From contig JAZQZZ010000038.1 in assembly GCA_045634305.1 (NCBI GenBank), forward strand, positions 1 through 26,537: a DNA stretch of 26,537 bases. The letters are read 5' to 3'. The notes under the pieces are model-generated. The model did no database searches. It was not told where the DNA came from and was given only the letters and a program-made list of their open reading frames with translations. This document shows, one piece after another, positions 1 through 6,323 of this stretch. This DNA is from HGM04593 sp045634305. GTDB taxonomy: Bacteria > Bacteroidota > Bacteroidia > Bacteroidales > Bacteroidaceae. Each line of letters begins with the position of its first letter. The first letter of the stretch is position 1. The position numbers and the translations under genes were made by a program.

Positions 1-299
1 GACGAATAATTGCGAACGAAGGCCGAGCCATCGGAGAGCAATGCCACCATCTCAGTACCTTTATCATCGGCCTCCCAGTTGAAGACAAGGCTACCGCTGC
101 CATTGGGGTCTGCCCATACGGCACGGGTAGAAGGCTCGTCAGCACTGCAGAAGGTGAGCTGCTCATATTTGCTCACGCTCGGCTGCTCAGGGGTGTCGGG
201 CACGATGTCGTCGTTGTTGCAAGAAAACAAGAGAACAGATGAAAGAGCAAAGAGCAAAGAGAGTAAATTGCTCCGCTGATTCTGTGTTATTCTTTTCAT
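1..299 (-). CDS. Fimbrillin-like surface lipoprotein, N-terminal part (cut by window edge)
   Basis: Reading leftward from an ATG at 299, the frame stays open to the window edge, so about 99 N-terminal residues are seen and the C-terminus is missing. Residues 1-26 form a lipoprotein signal peptide: a basic and polar start, a hydrophobic core rich in Leu and Phe, then a lipobox ending LFSC with the lipidated Cys at 27. A short acidic linker (NNDDIVPDTPEQ) follows. The mature part contains TRAVWAD and then a beta-strand-like stretch (GSGSLVFNWEADD), which resembles the start of fimbrillin-family or Mfa-like proteins of Bacteroidales. Such proteins are exported, lipidated and either anchored in the outer membrane or assembled into fimbriae. 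It lies 263 nt downstream of the small gene at 563-748 on the same strand, with no second promoter visible between them, so co-transcription is likely. The lipoprotein call is firm. The fimbrillin assignment rests on sequence feel and is moderate. Confidence 0.72.
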   Translation of the reverse strand, partial: MKRITQNQRSNLLSLLFALSSVLLFSCNNDDIVPDTPEQPSVSKYEQLTFCSADEPSTRAVWADPNGSGSLVFNWEADDKGTEMVALLSDGSAFVRNYS

Positions 300-562
300 A
301 TACTATATTTAATTTTTTGTTATCATTATTGAACGAAAACTTTTATTTGTCCCTCTTTTAGGGGGACGAGAGGCAAAGCCTCGGAGGGGGTATGGCTTCG
401 CGTGACCTATCACTGCTCGTATTGTCGATAGTGAAATTTATCTCTCTCGTGCCATAAATTTCCCCATTGACTCGTTTTGCTCATCGCAACCCGCTCGGGT
501 GTGACTACTCCACACAGCGAGCGACCATTTGCTGCAAAACTCGCGATAGGTCAATTTGTGGA
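300..562 (-). other. Gap between small gene and lipoprotein gene, holding structured repeats
   Basis: No convincing gene is present. On the minus strand the gap starts inside one hairpin repeat (552-578), includes a second related one (433-462), then a GC-rich patch with a 7-bp stem (349-355 with 361-367) and a smaller stem GAGGC/GCCTC (370-382). It ends in the AT-rich leader of the lipoprotein gene. An open stretch on the minus strand, in the same frame as the upstream small gene, repeats the terminal WGNLW motif of that gene (SQWGNLWHE). This suggests that part of the gap arose from a duplicated gene end. Confidence 0.5.
433..462. repeat. Hairpin repeat, copy B (9-bp perfect inverted repeat)
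   Basis: GAAATTTAT at 433-441 is the exact reverse complement of ATAAATTTC at 454-462, with a 12-nt loop. The flanks match copy A at 552-578: on the minus strand both have AATGGGG before the stem and CTATCG just after it. Where the stems differ, both arms changed together. Confidence 0.6.
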
Positions 563-578
563 TTACTGCCACAAATTG
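552..578. repeat. Hairpin repeat, copy A (10-bp perfect inverted repeat)
   Basis: CAATTTGTGG at 552-561 pairs exactly with CCACAAATTG at 569-578 around a 7-nt loop. The repeat covers the last codons and stop of the small gene on the minus strand, so its transcript ends in this structure. It is related to copy B at 433-462 by flanking sequence and by paired substitutions in the stem. Confidence 0.6.
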
Positions 579-748
579 CCCCATTCACCGCGGCGTGAAG
601 CCTTGGCCGGAGCACCGAATTCTGAATCGTCACTATCGGGAGCTGAGCCTGTAATAGAACCTGCCTGAAGTAATGGTTCACTTTCCAATTCCACAATAGT
701 TGTTATCGGTGGGCTGTAGAGTTTTTTTGTCTGTTTTTCTTTTTTCAT
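563..748 (-). CDS. Small uncharacterised Bacteroidales protein (61 aa)
   Basis: The ORF begins MKKEKQTKKLYSPP and encodes 61 residues with no signal peptide or membrane segment. Its pattern is a basic N-terminus, then a segment of the type P-x-I-T-T-I-V-E-L-E-x-E-x-L-L-x-A-G-S, then an acidic Ser/Asp-rich middle (SAPDSDDSEFG) and a Trp-rich end (GEWGNLWQ). This pattern is familiar from short proteins of unknown function in Bacteroides and Prevotella, often next to surface-protein genes. I infer that it is real from this pattern, from the ATG lying just after the AT-rich leader, and from its place between a promoter with attenuator-like terminator and a lipoprotein gene. A mini-ORF of three codons (ATG at 759) ends in a TAA overlapping the start codon (TAATG), which may couple translation. 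No function can be assigned. Confidence 0.6.
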   Translation of the reverse strand: MKKEKQTKKLYSPPITTIVELESEPLLQAGSITGSAPDSDDSEFGAPAKASRRGEWGNLWQ

Positions 749-789
749 TAGTCAGTCATTATATTATTATTTGTTCTCTTTTCTGTATC

Positions 790-835
790 AAAAAAAACGC
801 TACCGTACGGCACGTTAGGGTGCTGCACGATAGCG
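790..835 (-). terminator. Strong intrinsic terminator inside the leader (candidate attenuator)
   Basis: On the minus strand the arms 835-820 and 813-798 form a 16-position stem with two G-U wobbles and one A-C mismatch around a 6-nt loop. It is followed at once by eight T residues (797-790). It lies downstream of the promoter at 991-1020 and about 42 nt before the start codon at 748, so it would stop transcripts before the small gene and lipoprotein unless bypassed. Confidence 0.65.
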
Positions 836-863
836 CATTATTTCTTATATTTTATGCCTGAAT

Positions 864-971
864 TTAGGGGGGGTAACCCATTGGGTTACAGTTACTTACG
901 CACATGCAAAACTCGACAGCCGATGTGGCTGTCCAAATATTGCTGCTGTATGTGGATAGTTGTTTTTTCAT
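864..971 (-). CDS. Putative 35-aa leader peptide
   Basis: A 36-codon frame (ATG at 971, TAA ending at 864) starts about 14 nt after the expected transcription start of the promoter at 991-1020. It begins MKKQLSTYSSN and ends in a cysteine-rich run, FCMCVSNCNPMGYPP, with two prolines directly before the stop. It ends 28 nt upstream of the terminator hairpin at 790-835. Promoter, short ORF, terminator and structural gene in this order fit a ribosome-dependent attenuator. I do not recognise the peptide, and there is no homology evidence from sequence alone. The alternative is that the ORF is a chance frame in a structured untranslated leader. Confidence 0.45.
   Translation of the reverse strand: MKKQLSTYSSNIWTATSAVEFCMCVSNCNPMGYPP
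873..933 (-). other. Two leader hairpins overlapping the leader ORF
   Basis: Two perfect 7-bp stems lie within the leader RNA. The first is GACAGCC/GGCTGTC (915-921 with 927-933, 5-nt loop). The second is GTAACCC/GGGTTAC (873-879 with 883-889, 3-nt loop), which covers the last codons of the leader ORF. They would fold before the terminator at 790-835 is transcribed and could be opened by a translating ribosome. Confidence 0.5.
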
Positions 972-990
972 TAGTTGTTTCTTGTACTTG

Positions 991-1020
991 CAAAAATAAG
1001 TTATCTTCCCAATTTTACAA
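991..1020 (-). promoter_or_regulatory. Bacteroidales-type promoter for the leader, small gene and lipoprotein
   Basis: On the minus strand TTG (1020-1018) is followed after 19 nt by TATTTTTG (998-991), matching the Bacteroidales -33/-7 consensus with its TAnnTTTG box. Transcription would start near 985 and run leftward. Confidence 0.6.
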
Positions 1021-1072
1021 GCCTACAGGTTAATGAATTTTAACATCAAGCAACAATTTGTTTATTTTTGAC

Positions 1073-1114
1073 TAAAAAAAGGTTCTTTCCGGCAGATTCC
1101 GCTCCTGCGGATTT
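1073..1114 (-). terminator. Possible terminator after ybeY
   Basis: A short stem TCCGC/GCGGA (1098-1102 with 1107-1111) is followed on the minus strand by a run of seven T at 1080-1074, but about 17 nt separate them. It is weak compared with the other terminators in the window and is kept only because it lies in the right place. Confidence 0.25.
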
Positions 1115-1174
1115 CCTAATACGCAGGCTGTGGGTATGAACATCTCCCGATGCGTGAGATTGGAATTCCTTTTT

Positions 1175-1585
1175 TTATCTCATTGCCAGCGCCTTGTTTT
1201 CGCAGGCTTCCATGATTTCTCGTTCGCCCTCGCCCTTGTCGTTTATACCGCAAAGGTGCAGTATGCCGTGTATGATTACGCGGTGAAGTTCCTGTTCGTA
1301 GGTCGCACCTACCATTTCGCTGTTGCTGCGCACGGTGTCGAGCGAGATGAAAAGGTCGCCGCTGATTACATCGTCCTCGCAGTAGTCGAAGGTGATGATG
1401 TCGGTGTAATAGTCGTGTTGCAGGTACTCGCGGTTTACCTCAAGAATCTTCTCGTCGTTGCAGAAGATATAGGCGATGTCGCCGATCTTCTTTCCGTATG
1501 TGGCCGCAACGGCCTTTATCCATGCGGTTGTCTCTCGTCTCTTGATTGCGGGCATCTTAACGCCCTCGGTCTGGTAGCTTATCAT
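1175..1585 (-). CDS. ybeY: Endoribonuclease YbeY (rRNA maturation)
   Basis: This 136-residue protein covers the whole family length. YbeY is a metal-dependent single-strand endoribonuclease needed for 16S rRNA 3'-end maturation and ribosome quality control in the cytoplasm. The signature is HGILHLCGIND, with His106 and His110 as metal ligands. The third His of the enterobacterial motif (HGxLHLxGYDH) is replaced by Asp116, followed by a Lys, which I recall as the usual form in Bacteroidetes. The N-terminal half has the typical EILEVNREYLxHDYYTDIITFDY-type segment, recognisable here as YLQHDYYTDIITFDY. It starts 12 nt after the stop of the SpmAB-like gene at 1598 and probably shares its transcript. 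Confidence 0.93.
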   Translation of the reverse strand: MISYQTEGVKMPAIKRRETTAWIKAVAATYGKKIGDIAYIFCNDEKILEVNREYLQHDYYTDIITFDYCEDDVISGDLFISLDTVRSNSEMVGATYEQELHRVIIHGILHLCGINDKGEGEREIMEACENKALAMR

Positions 1586-1597
1586 GATATTATAGAT

Positions 1598-2830
1598 TTA
1601 TCCAAAGAATATATATCCAATTATAATGGCTGCTATGATGCCGGCAAGGTCGGCCAGCAGTCCGCAGGTAAGTGCGTGGCGGGTCTTTTTTATCCCGACG
1701 CTGCCGAAATAGACTGCGAGAATGTAGAATGTGGTGTCGGTCGCTCCCTGGAAAATGCATGCCAGGCGTCCGGCAAAGGAGTCGACACCATAGGTGTTCA
1801 TGGCGTCGACCATCATGCCGCGTGCGCCGCTGCCGCTAAGCGGTTTCATGATGGCTGTTGGCAGTGCACCTACAAAATCGGTACCGGCTCCCATGGCATT
1901 GGCGCACCATGCAATGCCGTCCATAATCACGTCCATGCCGCCCGATGCGCGGAACACGCCAATGGCAACAAGGATGGCAATGAGGTAGGGGATGATGCGT
2001 ACGGCTGTGCCGAAACCATCCTTCGCGCCCTCGATGAAGGCTTCGTAGACGTTTATTTTTGCTTTTACGCCTGAGAGTATGAACAGGATTATGATTGAGA
2101 ACAGCGTTACCCCGGCGAGTGATGTGGAGAGCGCTTCAATGCGCACTTGTGATAGTTGCATCATTCCCCAGGTGCCGCCGGCAATGAACAGGCATACACC
2201 CAAAAGGAACAGCACCATTGTGCGGTTGAAGAGGTTTATGCGCTGGTATATGCTTGTGACGATGAGGCCTACCAGCGTAGCCACTGTGGTGGCAAGGAGT
2301 ATGGGCAGGAATACGTCGGTGGGGTTTGCGGCTCCCATCTGTGTGCGGAATGTGAGCACGGATACGGGTATGAGGGTCAGCCCGGACGTGTTAAGTACAA
2401 GGAACATTATCATCGGGTTGCTTGCAGTGTCCTTCTTAGTGTTGAGTTCCTGAAGTTCCTGCATCGCTTTCAGACCCATTGGTGTGGCTGCGTTATCGAG
2501 TCCCAACATGTTTGCCGAGAAGTTCATGAACATTGTTCCCATGGCGGGGTGTCCCTTGGGCACGTCGGGGAAAATCTTGCTCAGCACCGGGCTGAGCAAT
2601 CGTGCTAGTGCTGCTACAAGGCCGCCTTTCTCGCCAATCTTCATTATTCCCATCCACAGCGAGAGAACACCCGTCAGGCCCAAAGAGAGTTCAAAGGCGT
2701 TCTTTGCCGATGTGGTACTTGCCGTCATCATTTCTGTAAACACCGTGGTGTCGCCCCAGAATATCAGTTTGCCGAGTGCTATGACAAACGATATTATGAA
2801 AAATGCAATCCAAATATAATTGAGTACCAT
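1598..2830 (-). CDS. SpmA-SpmB-like nucleoside-recognition (Gate) membrane protein
   Basis: The product has 410 residues from the ATG at 2830, a polytopic inner-membrane protein with roughly nine to eleven hydrophobic segments. It carries two Gate-type (nucleoside recognition) halves. The N-terminal SpmA-like half contains NFSANMLGLDNAATPMG. The C-terminal SpmB-like half contains PLSGSGARGMM and the stretch FQGATDTTFYILAVYFGSVG. In spore formers the two are separate spore-maturation proteins. In Bacteroidales the fused form occurs in non-sporulating cells, and its substrate is unknown. The frame is open up to 2884, but a start there would overlap the -7 box at 2862-2869, and MVLNYIWIAFF at 2830 begins right at the first membrane segment, so I use 2830. 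It is the first gene of a two-gene unit with ybeY. Confidence 0.85.
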   Translation of the reverse strand: MVLNYIWIAFFIISFVIALGKLIFWGDTTVFTEMMTASTTSAKNAFELSLGLTGVLSLWMGIMKIGEKGGLVAALARLLSPVLSKIFPDVPKGHPAMGTMFMNFSANMLGLDNAATPMGLKAMQELQELNTKKDTASNPMIMFLVLNTSGLTLIPVSVLTFRTQMGAANPTDVFLPILLATTVATLVGLIVTSIYQRINLFNRTMVLFLLGVCLFIAGGTWGMMQLSQVRIEALSTSLAGVTLFSIIILFILSGVKAKINVYEAFIEGAKDGFGTAVRIIPYLIAILVAIGVFRASGGMDVIMDGIAWCANAMGAGTDFVGALPTAIMKPLSGSGARGMMVDAMNTYGVDSFAGRLACIFQGATDTTFYILAVYFGSVGIKKTRHALTCGLLADLAGIIAAIIIGYIFFG

Positions 2831-2861
2831 TGTGTGCTGTTGTATATTCAGCGCGAAGATA

Positions 2862-2869
2862 CAAAAATA
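2862..2869 (-). promoter_or_regulatory. -7 box for the SpmAB-like/ybeY unit
   Basis: TATTTTTG on the minus strand matches TAnnTTTG and would give a start near 2856, about 26 nt before the ATG at 2830. The nearest upstream TTG (2894-2892) is 22 nt away rather than the usual 19, so the -33 element is uncertain. Confidence 0.5.
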
Positions 2870-3117
2870 GGGGTAAACGAGCAAGATATATCAAGCTTTG
2901 CTTGAATATTTTACAGCGGGTGCAGACTATTTTCGGGACACATCAGAAACAGGGGTGAAACGCGAAGCATGCATTGACGTTTAGCCACGAGTGCGGCCTG
3001 TATTCGCAAGGCTGCGGGCATAAATTGAAATTGTTTCTGAAACAAAATAGCCAACAGGGATGTTTTATATTCAAACCCTGGCGATTTTGCCGGTATAACA
3101 TTTAAATATTTGACGAA

Positions 3118-3621
3118 TTGGAAACTGCAAAATTCAAAAGGGAACTGCTTGAAGTTCAGTCGGAGTTGCAACGCTTTGCCTATAAGCTCACGGCAGATAG
3201 GGAGGAGGCGAACGATTTGCTGCAGGAAACATCGCTTAAGGCGTTGGGCAATATGGATAAATTTACTCCGGGTACAAATTTCAAGGGATGGGTGTACACA
3301 ATAATGCGGAACATCTTCATCAACAATTACCGTAAGGAGGTGCGGGACCAGATATTTGTTGACCAGACCGATAACTTGTTTCATCTTAACTGCCCTCGAG
3401 AACTTGATGATTATGTCACCGACAACGATTACGATACAAAGGAGATTTACCGCGTTGTGCATGGCCTGCCGCGTGATTACCGTATTCCGTTCCTGATGCA
3501 TATTGCCGGTTTTAAATATCGCGAGATTGCCGACCGTCTTGGCTTGCCGCTTGGAACGGTAAAGAGCCGCATCTTCTTTACCCGCCAACAGTTGCAGAGT
3601 CTGTTGAAGGATTACAAATAA
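3118..3621 (+). CDS. ECF-type sigma-70 family RNA polymerase sigma factor
   Basis: This 167-residue protein has the two sigma regions of ECF factors. Region 2 holds AYKLTADREEANDLLQETSL and NFKGWVYTIMRNIFINNYRK (core binding and -10 recognition). Region 4 holds LPRDYRIPFLMHIAGF and EIADRLGLPLGTVKSRIFFTR, a helix-turn-helix for the -35 element. The start is TTG at 3118: the in-frame stop TAA at 3103 lies just upstream, and there is no in-frame ATG or GTG before region 2, while METAKFKRELL fits the usual N-terminus of close relatives. No anti-sigma gene or regulated gene is adjacent, so the regulon cannot be read from context. The stop codon lies inside the terminator stem at 3619-3660. Confidence 0.88.
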   Translation: METAKFKRELLEVQSELQRFAYKLTADREEANDLLQETSLKALGNMDKFTPGTNFKGWVYTIMRNIFINNYRKEVRDQIFVDQTDNLFHLNCPRELDDYVTDNDYDTKEIYRVVHGLPRDYRIPFLMHIAGFKYREIADRLGLPLGTVKSRIFFTRQQLQSLLKDYK

Positions 3622-3660
3622 CAGCATCGGACCCGCAAATCTGCGGGTCCGATGCTGTTA
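3619..3660. terminator. Bidirectional terminator between the sigma factor and thrA
   Basis: This is a perfect 19-bp inverted repeat (3619-3637 with 3642-3660) with loop AATC, between the convergent sigma-factor and thrA genes. The TAA stop of the sigma gene forms the base of the stem. A T-containing stretch follows on the plus strand (TTATTG), but the T-tract is weak. Confidence 0.85.
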
Positions 3661-3672
3661 TTGTAGTGTGTA

Positions 3673-6111
3673 TCAGATATTCGCAATGCGCATGATGTCG
3701 GCAAAGACTCCGGCTGCTGTTACGCTGGCGCCGGCACCGTAGCCCTGAATGAGCATGGGGTACTCTTTGTAGCGCTCTGTCGTGAGCAGGATGATGTTGT
3801 TGCTGCCCTCGAGGTGGTAGAACGGATGGCGTTCGTTTACCTTGCATAAAGAGACGCTTCCCTTGCCGTTCTCGTACTTGGCAATGAAACGCCAGTGCAT
3901 CTTTTCTGCTGCAAGCTGCTTGCGTTCCTCCTCGAACTGCGCATCAAGCTGCGGCAGCTTTGCCCAAAAGTTTTCCAATGTGCCATTGAACAGTTCCTGT
4001 GGAATGAACAGGTTGGCCTCGACATCGCTCTGCTCAATGGCATATCCTGCCTCGCGTGCAAGGATTACAAGCTTGCGTATGACATCCTTGCCGCACAGGT
4101 CAATGCGTGGGTCGGGCTCGCTGTAGCCCTTCTCCTGTGCAAGGCGAACTGCATGGCTCATTGGGATTTCCTTGCTCAATACGTTGAATATGAAGTTCAG
4201 AGTGCCGCTGAGTACTGCCTCTATCTTCAGAATCTTGTCGCCGCTGTTTATGAGGTCGTTGATGGTGTTGATGATTGGGAGGCCGGCGCCTACGTTGGTC
4301 TCGAACAGGTATTTGATGTTGCGTTGGCGCGCAATCTGTTTGAGGTTGTTGTATGTGGCATAGTCGGCCGATGCTGCAATCTTGTTGGCGGCCACCACGC
4401 TGATGTTGTGAGACAGCAGGTCGCCGTATATGGCTGCTACCTCACTGCTTGCCGTGCAGTCAACGAAAACTGAGTTGAAGATGTTCATCTCGATGATGTC
4501 GTCGCGCAGTTTCCCGATGCTGCTAGGGGCGCTCTCCTTGAGTGCTGTGCGGTAGTTGGCGGCGTCGAGTCCCTCGCGGTCGAAGATTGCGTTGCGGCTG
4601 TTGGCGATACCTACGATGTTCAGCTTCAGTCCATGCTCCTTTTTCAGTTTCTCCTGCTGCGATACAATCTGCTCGATGAGGCTGCCGCCAACGGTTCCCA
4701 CACCGCAGATGAACAGATTCAAAACCTTGTACTCCGACAGGAAGAACGAGTCGTGTATCACGTTCAGAGTCTTGCGCAGCAAATCGGCCTTGATGACGAA
4801 CGAGATGTTTGTCTCCTGCCCGCCCTGCGCGCAGGCAACGACGTTGATACCGTTGCGTCCCAATGTCTGGAACAGCTTGCCTATGATACCGGCGTTGTGA
4901 CGCATGTTCTCACCTACAATGGCTACGGTAGAGAGGTCGCTTGTGGCTTTCACGCTCTCCATGAGGCCCATGGAAATCTCCTTCTCGAACTCCTTGTTCA
5001 GTACCTCTGTCGCCTTGTCGGCATCCACATGTCGCAAACCTATTGATGTGCTGTTCTCGGACGATGCCTGTGCAACAAGGAACACGCTGATGCCGGCATT
5101 GCCCAATGCGCGGAAGATGCGGTGGTTCACACCTACCACGCCCACCATGCCGAGTCCCTGCACCGTGAGCAGGTCGGTATCGTTGATGCTGGATATACCT
5201 TTGATGAGGCGCCCTTCGCTCTCGCTGTGGGCGTCTATTATCGTGCCTTCGCCGCTCGGGTTGAAGGTGTTCTTTATCTTTATGGGGATGTTTGCCTTGA
5301 ATACGGGGTATATTGTAGGCGGGTAGACAACCTTTGCACCGAAGTTGCAGAGCTCGGTTGCCTCGACATAGCTCAAGTGGCCGATGGTGTAGGCGTTGTT
5401 GATTACGCGTGGGTCGGCTGTCATGAAACCGTCAACGTCGGTCCATATCTCAAGGCAGTCGGCTTTCAGCGTTGCTGCAATTATGGCTGCCGTGTAGTCG
5501 CTGCCGCCGCGTCCCAGGTTTGTAATCTCCTCGCTATCCTTGTCCTGGGCAATGAATCCCGGGACAACTATTATCCTTTCATCGCAACCGTCAAAATGTT
5601 CGTGTATGAGCTTGTCGGTAATCTCGCCGGCAAGGATATATTTCTTGTGCTTTGTCTCGGTCTTTATGAACTTGCGGGCGTTGAATCGCACGGCACCGTC
5701 GATGAGTGCCGATACTATGCGGCTCGAGATTCTCTCGCCGTAGCTCACGATGGTGGCTTCGGACTTGGGGGTCATGTTGTTGATGAGCGCGAGTCCCTGA
5801 TATATGTTGTTGAGCTCGCCAAGCAACATGTCAACCTCTTTCAACAGTGCAGCACGCTTGCCCTGGTCGGTGATGACGGTTTCTATGAGTTGATGGTGGC
5901 GTGTGACAATCTCACGGCATTCGTCGTTGAATGCCATGTCGCCGCCTACGGCAAGGTTTGCGGTTTTTATAAGTTTGTCTGTTATGCCGCCAAGAGCCGA
6001 CACGACAACGATTACACGCTCGTTTGCTGCAGCCTCTTCAACAATCTTCTTGAGGCTCAATATGCTCTCCACGGAACCGACTGATGTTCCGCCGAATTTC
6101 ATCACTTTCAT
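3673..6111 (-). CDS. thrA: Bifunctional aspartate kinase/homoserine dehydrogenase I
   Basis: This 812-residue fusion matches the usual ThrA length. The kinase domain (about 1-300) starts MKVMKFGGTSVGS and phosphorylates aspartate. Two ACT domains follow (about 310-460; VQGLGMVGVVGVNHRIF and GENMRHNAGIIGKLF), which in this family bind threonine for feedback inhibition. The homoserine dehydrogenase domain begins at about 465 with NLFICGVGTVGGSLIEQI, an NAD(P)-binding glycine motif. It also carries GTLNFIFNVL and the signature YSEPDPRIDLCGKDVIRKL with the catalytic Lys and Asp. It catalyses the first and third steps towards threonine and methionine. It is monocistronic here: its 3' end lies 12 nt from a terminator, and the homoserine kinase and threonine synthase genes that often follow are absent. 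A roughly 125-nt untranslated leader is predicted from the -7 box at 6245-6252. Confidence 0.96.
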   Translation of the reverse strand: MKVMKFGGTSVGSVESILSLKKIVEEAAANERVIVVVSALGGITDKLIKTANLAVGGDMAFNDECREIVTRHHQLIETVITDQGKRAALLKEVDMLLGELNNIYQGLALINNMTPKSEATIVSYGERISSRIVSALIDGAVRFNARKFIKTETKHKKYILAGEITDKLIHEHFDGCDERIIVVPGFIAQDKDSEEITNLGRGGSDYTAAIIAATLKADCLEIWTDVDGFMTADPRVINNAYTIGHLSYVEATELCNFGAKVVYPPTIYPVFKANIPIKIKNTFNPSGEGTIIDAHSESEGRLIKGISSINDTDLLTVQGLGMVGVVGVNHRIFRALGNAGISVFLVAQASSENSTSIGLRHVDADKATEVLNKEFEKEISMGLMESVKATSDLSTVAIVGENMRHNAGIIGKLFQTLGRNGINVVACAQGGQETNISFVIKADLLRKTLNVIHDSFFLSEYKVLNLFICGVGTVGGSLIEQIVSQQEKLKKEHGLKLNIVGIANSRNAIFDREGLDAANYRTALKESAPSSIGKLRDDIIEMNIFNSVFVDCTASSEVAAIYGDLLSHNISVVAANKIAASADYATYNNLKQIARQRNIKYLFETNVGAGLPIINTINDLINSGDKILKIEAVLSGTLNFIFNVLSKEIPMSHAVRLAQEKGYSEPDPRIDLCGKDVIRKLVILAREAGYAIEQSDVEANLFIPQELFNGTLENFWAKLPQLDAQFEEERKQLAAEKMHWRFIAKYENGKGSVSLCKVNERHPFYHLEGSNNIILLTTERYKEYPMLIQGYGAGASVTAAGVFADIMRIANI

Positions 6112-6244
6112 TCTGTAGTTGTTTTTTAGGTATTAAACAGGTCCGGCCTATCGTCAGGATGACAATTTCGCAAAAAACGCAGGTCAACTTCTATATTATT
6201 GCTTGTTTTTGTGCGGTTTTGCTTTCACTGCAAACATTGAGGTG

Positions 6245-6252
6245 CAAATTTA
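6245..6252 (-). promoter_or_regulatory. -7 box for thrA
   Basis: TAAATTTG on the minus strand matches TAnnTTTG in the divergent region between thrA and the ABC-F gene. No clear -33 TTTG is present at the right distance. It implies a leader of about 125 nt before the thrA start. Confidence 0.4.
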
Positions 6253-6273
6253 CTTTTTTTGCGCTAAAACAGC

Positions 6274-6281
6274 TATCTTTG
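6274..6281 (+). promoter_or_regulatory. -7 box for the ABC-F gene
   Basis: TATCTTTG matches TAnnTTTG exactly, giving a predicted start near 6287 and a leader of about 35 nt before the ATG at 6324. The -33 element is not obvious. Confidence 0.5.
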
Positions 6282-6323
6282 CGCCCAAAATGTTACGAAT
6301 AATAATTTAAAAAAATATTTTAT

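Noticed and set aside
349..382. GC-rich stems before the lipoprotein gene as a transcription terminator
   Set aside because: On the minus strand the stems are followed by A-rich, not T-rich, sequence, so an intrinsic terminator is unlikely.
477..668. Plus-strand frame opposite the small gene and the repeats
   Set aside because: It has no promoter, runs through both the repeat and the antisense strand of the small gene, and looks like noise.
1130..2074. Long plus-strand open frame of 314 codons opposite ybeY and the SpmAB-like gene
   Set aside because: It is antisense to two well-recognised genes, is rich in His, Val and Cys in a way typical of the reverse complement, and shows no domain.
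5122..6084. Long plus-strand open frame of 320 codons opposite thrA
   Set aside because: It is a shadow of the thrA kinase domain with a biased composition and no recognisable motif.
6150..6166. 7-bp stem in the thrA leader as a terminator or riboswitch
   Set aside because: It is short, has a 3-nt loop and no T-run, and no known riboswitch core was recognised.
6196..6237. 13-codon frame (MFAVKAKPHKNKQ) in the thrA leader as a threonine attenuator peptide
   Set aside because: It has no Thr, Met or Ile codons in a row, its ATG would be at the predicted transcription start, and no terminator hairpin follows before thrA.
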